Part shown: positions 8,276-15,714 of the stretch, in pieces
How positions within the stretch are numbered: position 1 is the stretch's first letter
Layout: each line of letters opens with the position of its first letter
DNA from: a bacterium
GTDB taxonomy: Bacteria > Actinomycetota > Acidimicrobiia > Spongiisociales > Spongiisociaceae
Direction of reading: 5' to 3'
NCBI GenBank assembly: GCA_028821265.1
Contig: JAPPGU010000034.1
Location: 1 to 48,485 of the forward strand
DNA length: 48,485 nt
Notes under the pieces: model-generated
What the model was told of the DNA's origin: nothing
The model's input: only the letters and a program-made list of their open reading frames with translations
Database searches by the model: none
Position numbers and translations under genes: made by a program

Positions 8276-9159
8276 GTGATCCTCCTGAAGTGTTCGAGTA
8301 CGGCGGCATGTCGGTCGGAGTAGGCGGTGTTCTCGTGGAAGGTCTCGTAGATCACGGCAAGGTCGCTCTCGTCAAGCCCATAGAGATGGGCGACGCAGGC
8401 GTCCAACTCGTAGATCAGGTCGCGCTTCGTGGCCTCGTCCGTCACCGATCCGATTGGAACTCCCACCGCTACTGCCCAATCGGCAAAACGGTCATCGACA
8501 GCGGCCAGCCTTCCCGCAATCTCCACCACCCTGGCGGCGATCGGGTCTTGATCGTGATCGACGTCGGGAATCGGGAAGTTGTTCAAGATGTAGAATTTGA
8601 CATGCAACTCGACCACTCGGCGGGCATACCAGTCGAGAATCATCGAGGACAGCACCCCCAGTAGGTAGGCCTCGTCACGGGCTGTTCCGCTTGGCCAGAG
8701 AAGAGACGGCGCCATGTCAACCGAAACGACCTCGCCGGGGACAAGCGAGGTGATCACGGTACGGGTGTTTGTGCGGTTGGTGACGTCGCGAAACATGATC
8801 CGGGGTCGCCGACACGCCAGCGTCGAGGGATCCTCCAGGTATTCGCGGTCGAACTCGGAGAAGACCGACCTCTTGTGATTGTGGGATCGGAGTCTCTTGG
8901 CTTGCAGGTGGGCCGTGATAGCTTCCGAGTCGACAGATGCGTAGTACTGGCCGGTGTCGGGATTCCATATGTCGAAGGCTCTACCGGAGTACACCGGCCA
9001 CATGTCCGGGTTCATGGAGCTGCGCCCGGCGTCGAGGACGAATCTGTGCTTGTCGTTGGCGGAGTCGAGCTCGCGGTACGGGCGGACTCGCCACTGTCGA
9101 GAATGAACCGATGGCGATCCGCCGTCGAGTGCAGCTCCGCATATGGCCGGACCCGCCAT
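8272..9159 (-). CDS. Adenine methyltransferase, C-terminal target-recognition part, now out of frame
   Basis: This is the continuation of the methyltransferase at 9161-12457, shifted out of frame by the tetranucleotide array at 9165-9208. It contains WRVRPYRELD, MWPVYSGRAFDIWNPDTGQYY, ARRPRIMFRDV-like strands (seen as CRRPRIMFRDVTNRTN) and the hallmark LHVKFYILNNFPIPD. These elements form the specificity region at the C-terminus of Eco57I- and PglX-like enzymes. The first 25 or so codons after the ATG at 9159 read a duplicated segment in the wrong frame and are not domain sequence. With ten or thirteen repeat units the upstream frame would read through into this part. Its stop overlaps the RAMA start. 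Independent translation from 9159 is possible but unlikely to give a useful enzyme. Confidence 0.75.
   Translation of the reverse strand: MAGPAICGAALDGGSPSVHSRQWRVRPYRELDSANDKHRFVLDAGRSSMNPDMWPVYSGRAFDIWNPDTGQYYASVDSEAITAHLQAKRLRSHNHKRSVFSEFDREYLEDPSTLACRRPRIMFRDVTNRTNTRTVITSLVPGEVVSVDMAPSLLWPSGTARDEAYLLGVLSSMILDWYARRVVELHVKFYILNNFPIPDVDHDQDPIAARVVEIAGRLAAVDDRFADWAVAVGVPIGSVTDEATKRDLIYELDACVAHLYGLDESDLAVIYETFHENTAYSDRHAAVLEHFRRIT
9025..9158 (-). repeat. Diverged tandem duplication in the target-recognition region
   Basis: Two adjacent segments encode similar peptides in different frames. Starting at 9158: WRVRPYAELHSTADRHRFIL. Starting at 9093: WRVRPYRELDSANDKHRFVL. The offset is 65 bases, so the copies differ by one frame. 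Most differences are at third codon positions, so this is an old protein-level homology and not a recent slip. It may be the scar of an exchange between two specificity cassettes. Confidence 0.6.
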
Positions 9160-9160
9160 G

Positions 9161-12100
9161 TCAGCGGTCGGTCGGTCGGTCGGACGGACGGACGGACGGA
9201 CGGACGGACCATCCCGGGAACCTATCTAAGTCGGCCCGGTCGAGGCGAGGATGTTGGCGCAGTTTGCGGAAGGTGTTGAGAGCCGCCTCGGATGGCAGCA
9301 AGGGGAAGGCAGCAGCCTCCGTCCAGGTCAGAAACTCCTCCACCTCGATCTCGGTTGCTGCCGAGCCGTGGCCGTACGCCAGTCCACTTGAATAGGGACC
9401 TCTCATCGCCACCCGGCCGGCGAAGGCGGGTCCCTTGCGGATCGAGCACAACGCAATCGTGTACTGCTGATGGACGTCTTCAAACACCCACTTGCCGTTG
9501 TTGACAAGCTGTGTCGTGTCGGTGAACGCACCGCCAGCGAGAACAGTCGTGCGCCACTTCTGAAAACCGGGCGCAGCGAGGGCCTGGCGGGGGAGTACCA
9601 CGCCGATCGTCCCCCCGGCCGCGACGAGGTGCCAGAACCGCCATCCAAACGCTTGATAGAGGTCCGTGTCGCCCGCGCCCAACTTGAACGTTCTACGGAT
9701 CAGCGCCGCCATCCGCTTGGCCTCGGCCATGTCCCGCTGGTATGCATCATCCAGGTCAGGTCGCTCGCGTTGCAGTGCGTTGATAACCGCGTTCATCTTT
9801 CCCACCGATAGTGCCCGTATGCCTGGTTTGTGCCGGCCCCACCATTGCTGCTTCTCGACCTTCAGCTTCTCCCATGGCGGGTTGCCTAGAACACAATCGA
9901 ACCCTGGACGTTCCCGGAGGAACACCTCGGGGAAGGCGGTAGGGAAGTGGATCGGATCCAGCCTCTTGATCTGGGCCACGACCTTGTGTTCTTCACTCAG
10001 CCGTATGAAGGTGTCCTCGTCGTAGTTCTCAGGCAGGCCGCAGGCACCCGCCCGATGGGCTGCCACCACGTCGAACAAGGCGCGGGCGCCAGCCACGGCG
10101 TCGAGAGCGTCATGATGGGCAGCGCGGGCCTCATCGATTTCTCGCTTGGTCGCGTCAGAGGTCCGGGCCAGGCGGAGCAGCGCCGACTTGGAACGAGCGA
10201 GCAGATCCTCGAGCAGGGTGCGGAACAGGCTCGGGGACGCCGGGTCGGCGTCGGGTTCGAACTCCGCTACCACTTCGTCGAGGGTTCCAATGCCGGTCAG
10301 GCTGTCCCCACACACAAGGTTGTGGTCTAGGAACGAGAGAGGCAGCCCGGGGACGAAGGTGTGCACCCAAATTGCCAGGCGGGCGAGTTCCACGGCCACC
10401 CGGTTGCGGTCCACGCCGTAGACGCAGTGCCGAGCTACCTGGCGCCTGATGAGCGAACTCGACTCGATGTCAACGCCAACTCCAAGCTCGCCCAGCGATC
10501 GAAGCGCCGTGTTGCGCAACCGGTTGAGTTCATCGTTCACGGCCCCGACGGGATGCAACGCCAGCCATGTCGACAGCCGGGTTTCGATCCTATCCAGGGC
10601 AGCTACCAGGAAGTGACCCGATCCCATCGCGATATCCGCACAGCGGAAGTCGAAGAACGCGTCCGCTAATCCCGCTGAGTCGCCGTCCTCCCAGAGCTGG
10701 TCCAGCCGATGAATGTGGTCGTCAAGTGATGCTTTGAGTGCATGGTCCAAGAGATGCTTAACCGCGAATCGTTTGGTGAAATAGCTGCCGGTGGCCTTGC
10801 GTACGCCTAGCCGGTTGTGTAGATAGACGCCTCCGGCCTCGACCTCCACCGGATCGTCATGTCCGGCTGGAACGTAGACGTGCTGGTCCTTGCCTCTGAG
10901 CTTTCGGACGGTCAGATCATCCTGAGCGATGGCGAGCCGCGACTCCAGCAATCCCTCGTAGATGGTCCCGAACTCCCGGACCGAGAGCGCCCGGAAGTCA
11001 ACCGGTCCCTCACCTTCGAGGGTCTCGTCGATCAAGAGCCTGGCCAGCACCGGAGCGAACTCCGCATCAGTAAGCCTCAGAGTCGATAACGCGGAGCCTG
11101 CCCGGCTCGCTTCCGGGTCATCGGAGAAGAGACCGCCGTTGTAGGGAGGTACCCCCCAGCTGACGTTCCCCTTGTCGACCGCATCCCACAGGTTGCAGAT
11201 GTCATCCCAAAGAGCGGTCGCCCGGTCGTCATAGCGGTCGCGACCCTGCTGACGATCCTCCAGGAGACGACGGGCGATCTGCTTCAGCGAGTGATGGTGA
11301 TAATGGTTGTTCGTGCTGTACGGCAGCAGGTCCTTGTCCTCCGCGTAGGCAACGAACAGCAACCGGAACAGGATCAGCATCACCTGCTCGTACGCGTCAT
11401 CCAATTCCTCGTCGCTCGGATGGCGTCCGAGCGATTGGGCTACAGCCTTCGCCAGAGCCGGAACCGTGTCGAAGTAGATACGTTCACGTAGCCGGGTAGC
11501 CAACTCGGCGGCGAACCGCTCCGAGTTACCCAGAATCTTGTCGAGCGTGCCACCGTCAACCAGCGCATCAGCTGAGAAAAGCAAATGCAGGTAGCCCGCC
11601 TGGTTCCCGGGCAACAACGACAGGTTCAACTCGACAAAGGTCTCGGGACGGCCCTTGCGTCCCACTCCCGTGTCAGCTCTCGCTGCGTAGATGCGGATCT
11701 CCGACGCCCGAGTGAGGATCACCCAATCGACGTTCTGCTGATCGGCAACCGCCAATCCACGTGACACCGGTGATGCGCCTCCGAAACGTTGAGCCGGCGC
11801 GTCGAACGGTTCGTCCTCATCGCAGAACACCGCGATGGCCCGATTGCGTTCCCCGATTGTCAGAATCGACGTGTTGATCCCAGTGGCAGGCTTAACCGAG
11901 AAACCCAGCCTCTCCACCAGACGACGGCCGCGATCCATGAGCAACGGTGAAGACCGCCTCACCGCATCAGGCCACTCCGCCATCTCCCGCACCCCGGTGA
12001 CCAACTCATGAGTGGCTAACAACCCGACATTGCGCAAGCCCGGAACGGGGGAGTCCAACTCGGCTAACGCTGCCAGCAGGAAGCGGTTTGCCGCATGACG

Positions 12101-12457
12101 GTTCGGCTCACCCAACGCAACGGCCGCCAGGCGCTCCACCTGGGACACCTCAAGATCATGACGAACCACCGGCTGCTCACCCGACGGCCCACACAAGGAA
12201 ATGCGGGCGCCATCGGTAGTGGGATAGAAGGCGAGCAACAAGACCGGGCTAGCCCGGCCAGCCCGTCTTGTGGACCACGCCCGCCGCATCACCGCAGCGT
12301 TGGGCCTCCGCCGCGTCTCCACCAGTACAATTTCCAGCCCGTGCCGAGCATCCTGAGCAAACAACCCGGCCTGATGCAGAGTTTCCGGAAACCCCTCCGG
12401 CGCGGTCCATAGAACAGGATCGCGCTTGATCAGAAACTGATCGGTCAATCCGCGCAT
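9161..12457 (-). CDS. Eco57I-family adenine-N6 methyltransferase, large N-terminal part (frame interrupted)
   Basis: 1,098 residues in the present frame. Helical segments around LFRLLFVAYAEDKDLLP (about 364-380) precede the catalytic domain: AdoMet motif I is ADIAMGSGHFL (about 607-617), and the catalytic NPPW is at about 859-862. This is the N6-adenine class seen in type IIG enzymes, BREX PglX and DISARM DrmMI. The frame reaches DLDRFPGW and then runs into (TCCG)7(ACCG)4, giving a meaningless VRPS/DRPT tail and a TGA at 9161-9163. The specificity region is left in another frame (8272-9159). As sequenced the gene is OFF or truncated; ten array units would fuse it to a protein of about 1,393 residues. 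No PD-ExK nuclease is obvious at the N-terminus, so cleavage may depend on the helicase-PLD partner. Confidence 0.85.
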   Translation of the reverse strand: MRGLTDQFLIKRDPVLWTAPEGFPETLHQAGLFAQDARHGLEIVLVETRRRPNAAVMRRAWSTRRAGRASPVLLLAFYPTTDGARISLCGPSGEQPVVRHDLEVSQVERLAAVALGEPNRHAANRFLLAALAELDSPVPGLRNVGLLATHELVTGVREMAEWPDAVRRSSPLLMDRGRRLVERLGFSVKPATGINTSILTIGERNRAIAVFCDEDEPFDAPAQRFGGASPVSRGLAVADQQNVDWVILTRASEIRIYAARADTGVGRKGRPETFVELNLSLLPGNQAGYLHLLFSADALVDGGTLDKILGNSERFAAELATRLRERIYFDTVPALAKAVAQSLGRHPSDEELDDAYEQVMLILFRLLFVAYAEDKDLLPYSTNNHYHHHSLKQIARRLLEDRQQGRDRYDDRATALWDDICNLWDAVDKGNVSWGVPPYNGGLFSDDPEASRAGSALSTLRLTDAEFAPVLARLLIDETLEGEGPVDFRALSVREFGTIYEGLLESRLAIAQDDLTVRKLRGKDQHVYVPAGHDDPVEVEAGGVYLHNRLGVRKATGSYFTKRFAVKHLLDHALKASLDDHIHRLDQLWEDGDSAGLADAFFDFRCADIAMGSGHFLVAALDRIETRLSTWLALHPVGAVNDELNRLRNTALRSLGELGVGVDIESSSLIRRQVARHCVYGVDRNRVAVELARLAIWVHTFVPGLPLSFLDHNLVCGDSLTGIGTLDEVVAEFEPDADPASPSLFRTLLEDLLARSKSALLRLARTSDATKREIDEARAAHHDALDAVAGARALFDVVAAHRAGACGLPENYDEDTFIRLSEEHKVVAQIKRLDPIHFPTAFPEVFLRERPGFDCVLGNPPWEKLKVEKQQWWGRHKPGIRALSVGKMNAVINALQRERPDLDDAYQRDMAEAKRMAALIRRTFKLGAGDTDLYQAFGWRFWHLVAAGGTIGVVLPRQALAAPGFQKWRTTVLAGGAFTDTTQLVNNGKWVFEDVHQQYTIALCSIRKGPAFAGRVAMRGPYSSGLAYGHGSAATEIEVEEFLTWTEAAAFPLLPSEAALNTFRKLRQHPRLDRADLDRFPGWSVRPSVRPSDRPTDR
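9165..9208 (-). repeat. Tetranucleotide array inside the methyltransferase (phase-variation candidate)
   Basis: On the plus strand: CGGT four times (9165-9180), then CGGA seven times (9181-9208), with no interruption; eleven units, 44 bases. No frame through the array contains a stop. Unit number sets the downstream frame. Eleven units (present) lead to an immediate TGA. Ten units lead into the 8272-9159 specificity frame and a full-length protein. Twelve units lead into a frame that ends at 9012. This is the classic design of slipped-strand phase variation in restriction-modification genes. Confidence 0.9.
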
Positions 12458-12526
12458 CGCGCCGTCCGTGCGCCGAGATCTACCAGGGCCACAAGACGAG
12501 AGAAGAAAGGCCGGCCATAACGCCCG

Positions 12527-12554
12527 ACCAAACGACCATGCTGGGTCATTTGGT
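12527..12554. promoter_or_regulatory. Inverted repeat upstream of the methyltransferase operon
   Basis: ACCAAACGACC at 12527-12537 and GGTCATTTGGT at 12544-12554 form an 11-bp dyad with one mismatch around a six-base loop. It lies 70 to 100 bases upstream of the methyltransferase ATG, a suitable place for an operator. No regulator gene adjoins it. Confidence 0.35.
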
Positions 12555-12697
12555 TGTGGCGAACTGGTTGATTGTGTTGTTGAGGTCCGGGCGCTGGTGT
12601 GCAGCCATGCACGAGAAACGGTAGCAGTACGTGGAAGAACTTATGGAGATCGTGCGGCGCACCGCAAACCTACGTGAAGACCTTCGGCTTCACATGG

Positions 12698-12723
12698 AAG
12701 TGCCCACTTGAAGTGCCCACTTG
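12698..12723. repeat. Tandem palindromic 13-mer
   Basis: AAGTGCCCACTTG occurs twice back to back (12698-12710 and 12711-12723). Each copy is itself a dyad with AAGTG and CACTT arms. It may be a pair of protein-binding sites or slippage-derived DNA. Confidence 0.45.
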
Positions 12724-12802
12724 CTGTCTCCGATTCTCGATGGGTCGTCGCATGGACCGGAGAAGCTGGGTGGTGATCCGCTTGTGGTCGAGGATTCGGT
12801 GG

Positions 12803-13021
12803 TCAGGACACCCTGGGTGACAGGCGGAAGCGCACGAAGGCGATGGCCAGGAAACACACGCCGAAGGTGGCCCTGGCCGCCATCTCCAGGACCACGTCGC
12901 CTCCTTCGGCGCCGAACAGCATCAGCTTGTTGAACGCCGAGTTCGCCCAGCCGTGCGGCGTGATCCGCGCCAGAGTCTGCATCTACTCGGGCGTGATGAA
13001 CAGGGCCACAAGTGGAGTGAC
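12803..13021 (-). pseudogene. Remnant of an ABC-2 type transporter permease (C-terminus)
   Basis: Read on the minus strand, the frame gives GIVTPLVALFITPE, then an in-frame TAG, then MQTLARITPHGWANSAFNKL and a final hydrophobic helix with ATFGVCFLAIAFVRFRL, ending in TGA at 12803. The order (TPHGWAN..F, acidic turn, last membrane helix) is that of ABC-2 permeases, where the codon now TAG normally encodes Trp (PEWMQ). The ALF-to-TPE stretch is also shorter than usual. No start, upstream domains or ATPase partner are present, so this is a dead fragment, perhaps left by the insertion that built the island. Confidence 0.65.
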
Positions 13022-13141
13022 GATGCCGCACTGACACAACGGGAATAAATCCGGCACGGATTACGTTCATGTTATTTGCGGGGTCGGGGCCCCGCGCCAT
13101 GCAAGCCTGCCGACGATTTGGAACACGAAGAGGAGATCCCA

Positions 13142-13969
13142 TTGGTACAACACCCAGTGAGCGCGGAGGTTGCCGCCACCCTCGGAGCGTTTGTCCAGGG
13201 GGGCGTTGGACCGTATCACAGGGTCCTCACTGGAGTATTCGAGCGGGCTGGCTATGGTTCCGCCGCTCGATACGATCCTGGCAATCCCGCTATGCAGCCC
13301 AGTAAGGAACATCGTGTCCGCGAAACAGTCATGGCGGCTGTACGATCACCGGTGCGGTCACGTGATCTGGTGGAGGGGATCCTCTCCGAGTACCGGGCCC
13401 ACGGCCTCTTTGATGAAGACAGTGGCGATGCCAAGAGGAAACGCCGATTGGCGAAGGCTGCCTTTGCTCGCGTCAACTGGGAACTAACACGAGCCGGCGA
13501 GATCCGGCCCACCAGCGTTTCAAACGTAGGCATCGTCGCGGAACGTCCCGCCATCGAGGATCAACTCGGGCGTCTACGCCGAGCAACGGACGATCCGGCC
13601 CTGATGCTGGGAACGGCCAAGGAACTGCTTGAGTCTACTGCTAAGTATGTCTGTGAGGCCTTCACCGTCCCGTATCGGGAGACTGCGTCTTTCAGCGAAC
13701 TGTGGCATCTCGCGAGAGATCGGCTAGGTCTGCTACCGCAGCAGGTCGATATGAGCAAGGCAGGCAGCAAGGAACTTCGCGCCATCCTGCAGTCATCGTG
13801 GAGCATTGCCGAGATGACGAACCAACTCCGCAACCGTGAAGGCACGGGCCACGGAAGGACTCTGCCGACGGCGATCAGTCCTGAAGTAGCCCTGCTGGTC
13901 GTCCGAGAGGCCTGTAGCGTCACTGAGTTTGTACTTGAGACACTCGATCGGCAGATGGGTCGATCCTGA
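13142..13969 (+). CDS. Abi_C-type abortive infection protein
   Basis: 275 residues from the TTG at 13142, chosen because AAGAGGAG ends about seven bases before it; the frame is open from 13076. The C-terminal quarter (WSIAEMTNQLRNREGTGHGR followed by a helix with EVALLVVREACSV) matches the Abi_C family, typified by abortive-infection proteins with an Arg/His-rich helical HEPN-like C-terminus. The N-terminal half (DLVEGILSEYRAHGLFDEDS, KRRLAKAAFARVNWELTRAGEIRP) is helical and probably the sensing part. The gene has its own strand and no evident partner. Exclusion of phage by suicide or RNA cleavage is known for some relatives and inferred here. Confidence 0.65.
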   Translation: MVQHPVSAEVAATLGAFVQGGVGPYHRVLTGVFERAGYGSAARYDPGNPAMQPSKEHRVRETVMAAVRSPVRSRDLVEGILSEYRAHGLFDEDSGDAKRKRRLAKAAFARVNWELTRAGEIRPTSVSNVGIVAERPAIEDQLGRLRRATDDPALMLGTAKELLESTAKYVCEAFTVPYRETASFSELWHLARDRLGLLPQQVDMSKAGSKELRAILQSSWSIAEMTNQLRNREGTGHGRTLPTAISPEVALLVVREACSVTEFVLETLDRQMGRS

Positions 13970-14068
13970 ACAGCGCCGCTGTCCTCATGCAGCCCTTGCT
14001 GTCACGCCGACCCGACATGAGCAGGAATACAAACCTGTTGGAGAGCGCAGACCAAGCGACCTGACCAG

Positions 14069-14096
14069 GTGTCCCATAATGCACGTTATGTAAAGT
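14069..14096 (+). other. dif-like XerC/XerD recombination site
   Basis: A 28-bp site with 11-6-11 structure: left arm GTGTCCCATAA (14069-14079), centre TGCACG (14080-14085), right arm TTATGTAAAGT (14086-14096). Inner CATAA and TTATG are exactly complementary, as in dif. The right arm differs from the Escherichia coli XerD arm (TTATGTTAAAT) at two of 11 positions, and the whole matches the actinobacterial dif consensus as I recall it at about 24 of 28 positions. It lies in the short gap between the Abi gene and the toxin-antitoxin pair. It is either the chromosomal terminus site or the att site of an element that integrates through Xer recombination. Confidence 0.65.
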
Positions 14097-14158
14097 TGCG
14101 GTCTCAACGCTCTCTTCAGAACCCCCTCAGCGCCTACATGTGCACAAAGGGGCGATGG

Positions 14159-14188
14159 GTGACATAATACTTCCGACAGTGGTACTAT
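14159..14188 (+). promoter_or_regulatory. Promoter of the HTH/nucleotidyltransferase pair
   Basis: GTGACA (14159-14164) and TACTAT (14183-14188) are separated by 18 bases. The expected start point is about seven bases downstream, at the ATG at 14195, so the transcript would be leaderless. Confidence 0.55.
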
Positions 14189-14194
14189 ATGGTC

Positions 14195-14860
14195 ATGGAC
14201 TTGTTAGGGGTAGCCGATGCAGCGACCGAGCTCGGCGTCAGCCGTCGCCGGGTTCGGCAGATGCTCGCTCGCGGAACCATCAGAGGTCAGCGAGTCGGGA
14301 GGACATGGGTCATTGATCCCAGCGCCCTCGAGACCCTGAGACAGTATCGCGCCACCGCGGGTAGGCCATGGCAGCCGGAGTCGGCTTGGGCGTTGTTGGC
14401 TGTTGCTTGCGGCCGGGATACCGCCTTGTCTCCCTCCCAGCGTTCCCGAGCTCGCCGCCGTCTTGACGCGGGACTAGAACATCTTCTCGTACAGTTGGCA
14501 GTACGTGCCACGTTGCGCTCCTTCTACGCTCACCCTTCCATCCTTCCACTGCTTGGGGCGCAATCGGATGTCGTCCCCTCTGGTATCAGTGCGGCGGCCC
14601 ACTACCGGCTCGACATAGTCGCAACGGACCAGTTCGAGGGTTATGTCACAACCGCCGCGTTGCCTGCCCTCGTCAGTCGGTTTGCTCTAGACGAAGACCC
14701 CGAGCGACCTAACGTTGCTCTGCGGGTCGTGGCGGACCGGCTCTGGCTCTTCGAGCCCGGTGACGAGGTTGCACCACCGGCAATCGTGGCTGTCGACTTG
14801 CTCGAAGCCTATGATGACCGGTCCCAACGCGCCGCCACCCAACTCCTGCAGCAGCTGTGA
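14195..14860 (+). CDS. HTH antitoxin-like protein of a nucleotidyltransferase TA pair
   Basis: About 221 residues. The first 50 residues (LLGVADAATELGVSRRRVRQMLARGTIRGQRVGRTWVI) are an excisionase/MerR-like helix-turn-helix. The rest is a mixed alpha/beta domain I do not recognise. The promoter at 14159-14188 would start transcription at or next to the ATG at 14195, so I prefer it over the ATG at 14189. The stop overlaps the start of the nucleotidyltransferase gene (GTGA), so the two are translationally coupled. By analogy with AbiE-type systems, it should repress its own promoter and restrain the partner. That role is inference. Confidence 0.6.
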   Translation: MDLLGVADAATELGVSRRRVRQMLARGTIRGQRVGRTWVIDPSALETLRQYRATAGRPWQPESAWALLAVACGRDTALSPSQRSRARRRLDAGLEHLLVQLAVRATLRSFYAHPSILPLLGAQSDVVPSGISAAAHYRLDIVATDQFEGYVTTAALPALVSRFALDEDPERPNVALRVVADRLWLFEPGDEVAPPAIVAVDLLEAYDDRSQRAATQLLQQL

Positions 14861-15606
14861 GCCGCTGGCCGGTACTAGACCGGGAGCCGGTCCAGTTGCC
14901 GATCCTGGCTGGTTACGAGCACAGCCTTTGGGAAACCCTGCTTGAACTCGCTGACCTCCGGCCTCAGGAGTGGACCCTCATCGGGGGCCAAATGGTGTTC
15001 GTCCACGCCATCGAGAGCGACGTCGAACCAGTGCGAGTGTCCTCCGATCTGGATGTGCTAGTGAACGCACGGGTAGTCACGGGTGGCGTCCGCGAATTCG
15101 TCCGAGCCATCCAGGGTCGGGGATTCGTGCTCGCTGGCGCGTCGCCCGAAGGGCTGGCCCACCGTTATCACCGTGGCCGAGTCAGCCTCGATGTGTTGGC
15201 ACCCGAGGGTCTTGGACCGAGAACAGACATCACCACTACCCTGCCGGGACGTACTCTGGAGGTTCCGGGAGGCACCCAGGCAATAGCTCGGACCGAGCTA
15301 TTGCCCATTGTCGCTGGTGAATCCGAGGGTCTGGTCCCTCGACCATCCCTGCTGGGCGCAATCATCATCAAAGCGGCCGCGGTCGACGCCGACGACCTAC
15401 CACACGCTCAGCGAGGCGATCTGGCGCTACTTCTGAGCCTTGTCGAACAACCCATGGCAATGCGTGAGCAATTGACCCCAAAGGACAGAAAGCGTCTCAG
15501 GAACCGCTCCGGAATGCTCAACTCCGCACACGGCGCTTGGTCACCCCTACCAAGCTCTCAGGCTGACCGTGGCCGTAGCGCTCTCCGTCTACTTGTCAAC
15601 CCTTGA
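14857..15606 (+). CDS. Nucleotidyltransferase-fold toxin-like protein
   Basis: 249 residues. The nucleotidyltransferase signature is visible as LIGGQMVFVH (Gly43-Gly44) followed by SSDLDVLV (Asp64, Asp66), the layout found in AbiEii and MenT-type toxins. The latter transfer nucleotides to tRNA (known for some members). A central ARTELLPIVAGESEGLVPRP segment and the helix with LLGAIIIKAAAVDADD fit the family. It begins with a GTG overlapping the antitoxin stop by four bases. An alternative is a general minimal nucleotidyltransferase of unknown substrate. Confidence 0.65.
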   Translation: MSRWPVLDREPVQLPILAGYEHSLWETLLELADLRPQEWTLIGGQMVFVHAIESDVEPVRVSSDLDVLVNARVVTGGVREFVRAIQGRGFVLAGASPEGLAHRYHRGRVSLDVLAPEGLGPRTDITTTLPGRTLEVPGGTQAIARTELLPIVAGESEGLVPRPSLLGAIIIKAAAVDADDLPHAQRGDLALLLSLVEQPMAMREQLTPKDRKRLRNRSGMLNSAHGAWSPLPSSQADRGRSALRLLVNP

Positions 15607-15714
15607 CCTTGACATAGCGGGGCCGCCTGTGCGGTTGGCAGGCAGCTCTCTCCCCGACCGGGCGCGGCCGGATGCGACCGATCACCGTAGGCGGCTGGCG
15701 TGAGGACCGCACGG

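Larger units (their letters stand above)
12458..12802. other. Gene-free stretch upstream of the methyltransferase operon
   Basis: No convincing gene. It holds an imperfect inverted repeat (12527-12554), a tandem palindromic 13-mer (12698-12723) and a short open stretch on the plus strand near 12630-12714 whose peptide I do not recognise. The promoter of the methyltransferase operon should lie here on the minus strand, but I found no hexamer pair good enough to call. Confidence 0.4.

Noticed and set aside
4249-12457. Calling the methyltransferase operon BREX or DISARM
   Set aside because: The defining partners of both systems are absent from the window (PglZ, BrxC, DrmA, DrmB), and the helicase carries its own PLD domain. 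I left it unassigned.
12690-13142. A 150-residue minus-strand open frame
   Set aside because: Its Arg-rich peptide is not protein-like; the neighbouring frame shows clear ABC-2 permease homology, so it is a shadow of the pseudogene.
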